From Nitrospinota bacterium (GTDB lineage Bacteria > UBA8248 > JACPRG01), in assembly GCA_030740135.1 (NCBI GenBank), contig JASLXW010000271.1, positions 1-5,781 of the forward strand: a stretch of 5,781 bases of DNA. The letters are read 5' to 3'. A program made the translations under genes and the position numbers. Shown one piece after another: positions 5,030 through 5,781 of the stretch. A model generated the notes under the pieces. It did no database searches. It saw only the letters and a program-made list of their open reading frames with translations, and was not told the DNA's origin. Position 1 is the stretch's first letter. Each line of letters starts with the position of its first letter.

Positions 5030-5724
5030 GCCGGAATCACCACCAAGACCGCCGCGCCCCGACTCCCGCTGAAGAGATCGACCGCTCTGAGAGGCTCTCC
5101 TTCCGGTTCGACAGCCGAGCCTTCAAGGCCCATCCGGGCGACACCATCGCCTCCGCTCTGCATGCGGCGGGCGTGCGCACGCTCAGCCGCAGCTTCAAGT
5201 ACCATCGTCCGCGCGGCCTTTTTTGCGTCTCGGGAAACTGTCCGAACTGCCTCGTCGAGGTGGACGGCGAGCCCTCGGTCCGCTCCTGCGTCACCCCCGT
5301 CCGGTATGGGATGGAGGTCCGCGGCCAGAACGCCTGGCCTTCGGTCGAGCGCGACATCCTGTCCCTGTCGGACAAGTTCAGCGATTTCCTTCCGCCGGGT
5401 TTCTACTACAAGCGGTTCTACAAACAGGCGTGGATGTGGCCCGTCTACGAGAAAATTCTCCGCCGGATGGCGGATCTCGGCGTCGTCCACCCGAAAAACG
5501 GCGCGGGCCACGGCCGCCCCCGGGAGACCGAAACCTGGGAAAAGGAATACCACGACGCCGAGCTAACGGTCATCGGTGTAGGGCTGGCCGGGATGTCCGC
5601 CACCCTGGAGGCCGCACGGCGCGGGGTCTCGGTGACCCTGGTGGATGAGGGCCGAAGACCGGGCGGCCACCTCCGCACGGTGACGGGTCCCTGCCCTGCT
5701 CCCCAAAGTTGTACCACTTTTTGA
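5026..5724 (+). CDS. mgdC: N-methylglutamate dehydrogenase / sarcosine oxidase alpha subunit, N-terminal fragment (3' end lost)
   Basis: The readable product is 232 residues, whereas alpha subunits of this family usually run to nearly 1,000. Residues about 22-95 form a Fer2_4-type ferredoxin-like domain, including SFKYHRPRG (56-64) and cysteines C67, C72, C75 and C88 in C-x4-C-x2-C-x12-C order, suited to a [2Fe-2S] cluster. Residues 180-208 are the start of a Rossmann dinucleotide-binding fold (VIGVGLAGMSA, GxGxxG at 184-189, ending in VDE), followed by RRPGGHLR. The missing remainder would hold the rest of the nucleotide-binding domain and the folate-binding, aminomethyltransferase-like domain. 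Recognisable sequence stops near residue 217, and the final residues (PCPAPQSCTTF) look foreign and run into a TGA. ATG overlaps the mgdB stop (ATGA). As it stands the gene cannot make a full alpha subunit. The cause could be a disrupting insertion or rearrangement, or an assembly junction. Confidence 0.83.
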   Translation: MSRNHHQDRRAPTPAEEIDRSERLSFRFDSRAFKAHPGDTIASALHAAGVRTLSRSFKYHRPRGLFCVSGNCPNCLVEVDGEPSVRSCVTPVRYGMEVRGQNAWPSVERDILSLSDKFSDFLPPGFYYKRFYKQAWMWPVYEKILRRMADLGVVHPKNGAGHGRPRETETWEKEYHDAELTVIGVGLAGMSATLEAARRGVSVTLVDEGRRPGGHLRTVTGPCPAPQSCTTF

Positions 5725-5781
5725 GTTAGTCTCTGCTCCTCGATGTCCGAAATTTCAGGGTTGCCCAGAGGCAGTGGTTCG
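5690..5781. other. lower-GC tail that interrupts mgdC, possibly the edge of a mobile element
   Basis: GC content falls abruptly here: 37 of the 77 bases from 5705 to 5781 are G or C, against a clearly GC-rich coding region before it. The tail begins with an imperfect palindrome, AAAGTTGTACCACTTT (5705-5720, seven of eight pairs), the kind of motif found at element ends. The minus strand stays open from the window edge through 5717 but I recognise no transposase in it. Insertion-element identity is a guess; a rearrangement or assembly chimera would look the same. Confidence 0.35.

Noticed and set aside
5445..5781. Minus-strand coding region entering from the right edge
   Set aside because: The frame is open to the window end but its product is not recognised, and most of it lies opposite the clear mgdC sequence.

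Overview
The window is a GC-rich bacterial segment. Genes are tightly packed on the + strand, with Shine-Dalgarno-type ribosome binding sites, one GTG start, and GTG/ATGA start-stop overlaps. It carries most of an N-methylglutamate (NMG) pathway cluster, the indirect route by which many bacteria use methylamine as a nitrogen or carbon source. Taxonomy cannot be fixed from the sequence: the GC bias and gene content suit a proteobacterium or another high-GC, possibly uncultivated, methylamine user.

Layout: 1-250 is a leader that starts with lower GC (95 of the first 180 bases are G/C) and ends in a GC-rich, hairpin-forming stretch before a clear AGGAG site. 251-1612 is gmaS, a glutamine-synthetase-family gamma-glutamylmethylamide synthetase. 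1613-1744 is an intergenic region with a near-perfect 18-bp palindrome and a candidate promoter. 1745-4711 holds mgsA, mgsB and mgsC, the three pieces of a split glutamate-synthase-like N-methylglutamate synthase: class II amidotransferase, glycine-repeat beta-helix domain, and FMN/Fe-S synthase domain. 4736-5029 is mgdB, a zinc-binding delta subunit of the sarcosine oxidase type. 5026-5724 is the N-terminal quarter or less of mgdC, the alpha subunit, which breaks off into lower-GC sequence that does not look like the rest of the gene.

How they work together, from knowledge of the families: GmaS joins methylamine to glutamate using ATP. MgsABC transfers the methylamine group to 2-oxoglutarate, giving N-methylglutamate and glutamate. 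The Mgd complex oxidises N-methylglutamate back to glutamate, releasing the methyl carbon at the formaldehyde / methylene-tetrahydrofolate level.

The pathway itself is known. The points worth a second look are the lack of a beta-subunit gene (mgdA/soxB type) between mgsC and mgdB, four cysteines in MgdC suited to a [2Fe-2S] cluster, a G8-C-G8 tract at the mgdB/mgdC junction where a one-base slip would fuse the two proteins, the abrupt end of mgdC, the palindrome before mgsA, and the leader hairpins before gmaS. No tRNA, rRNA, CRISPR array or complete mobile element was found.
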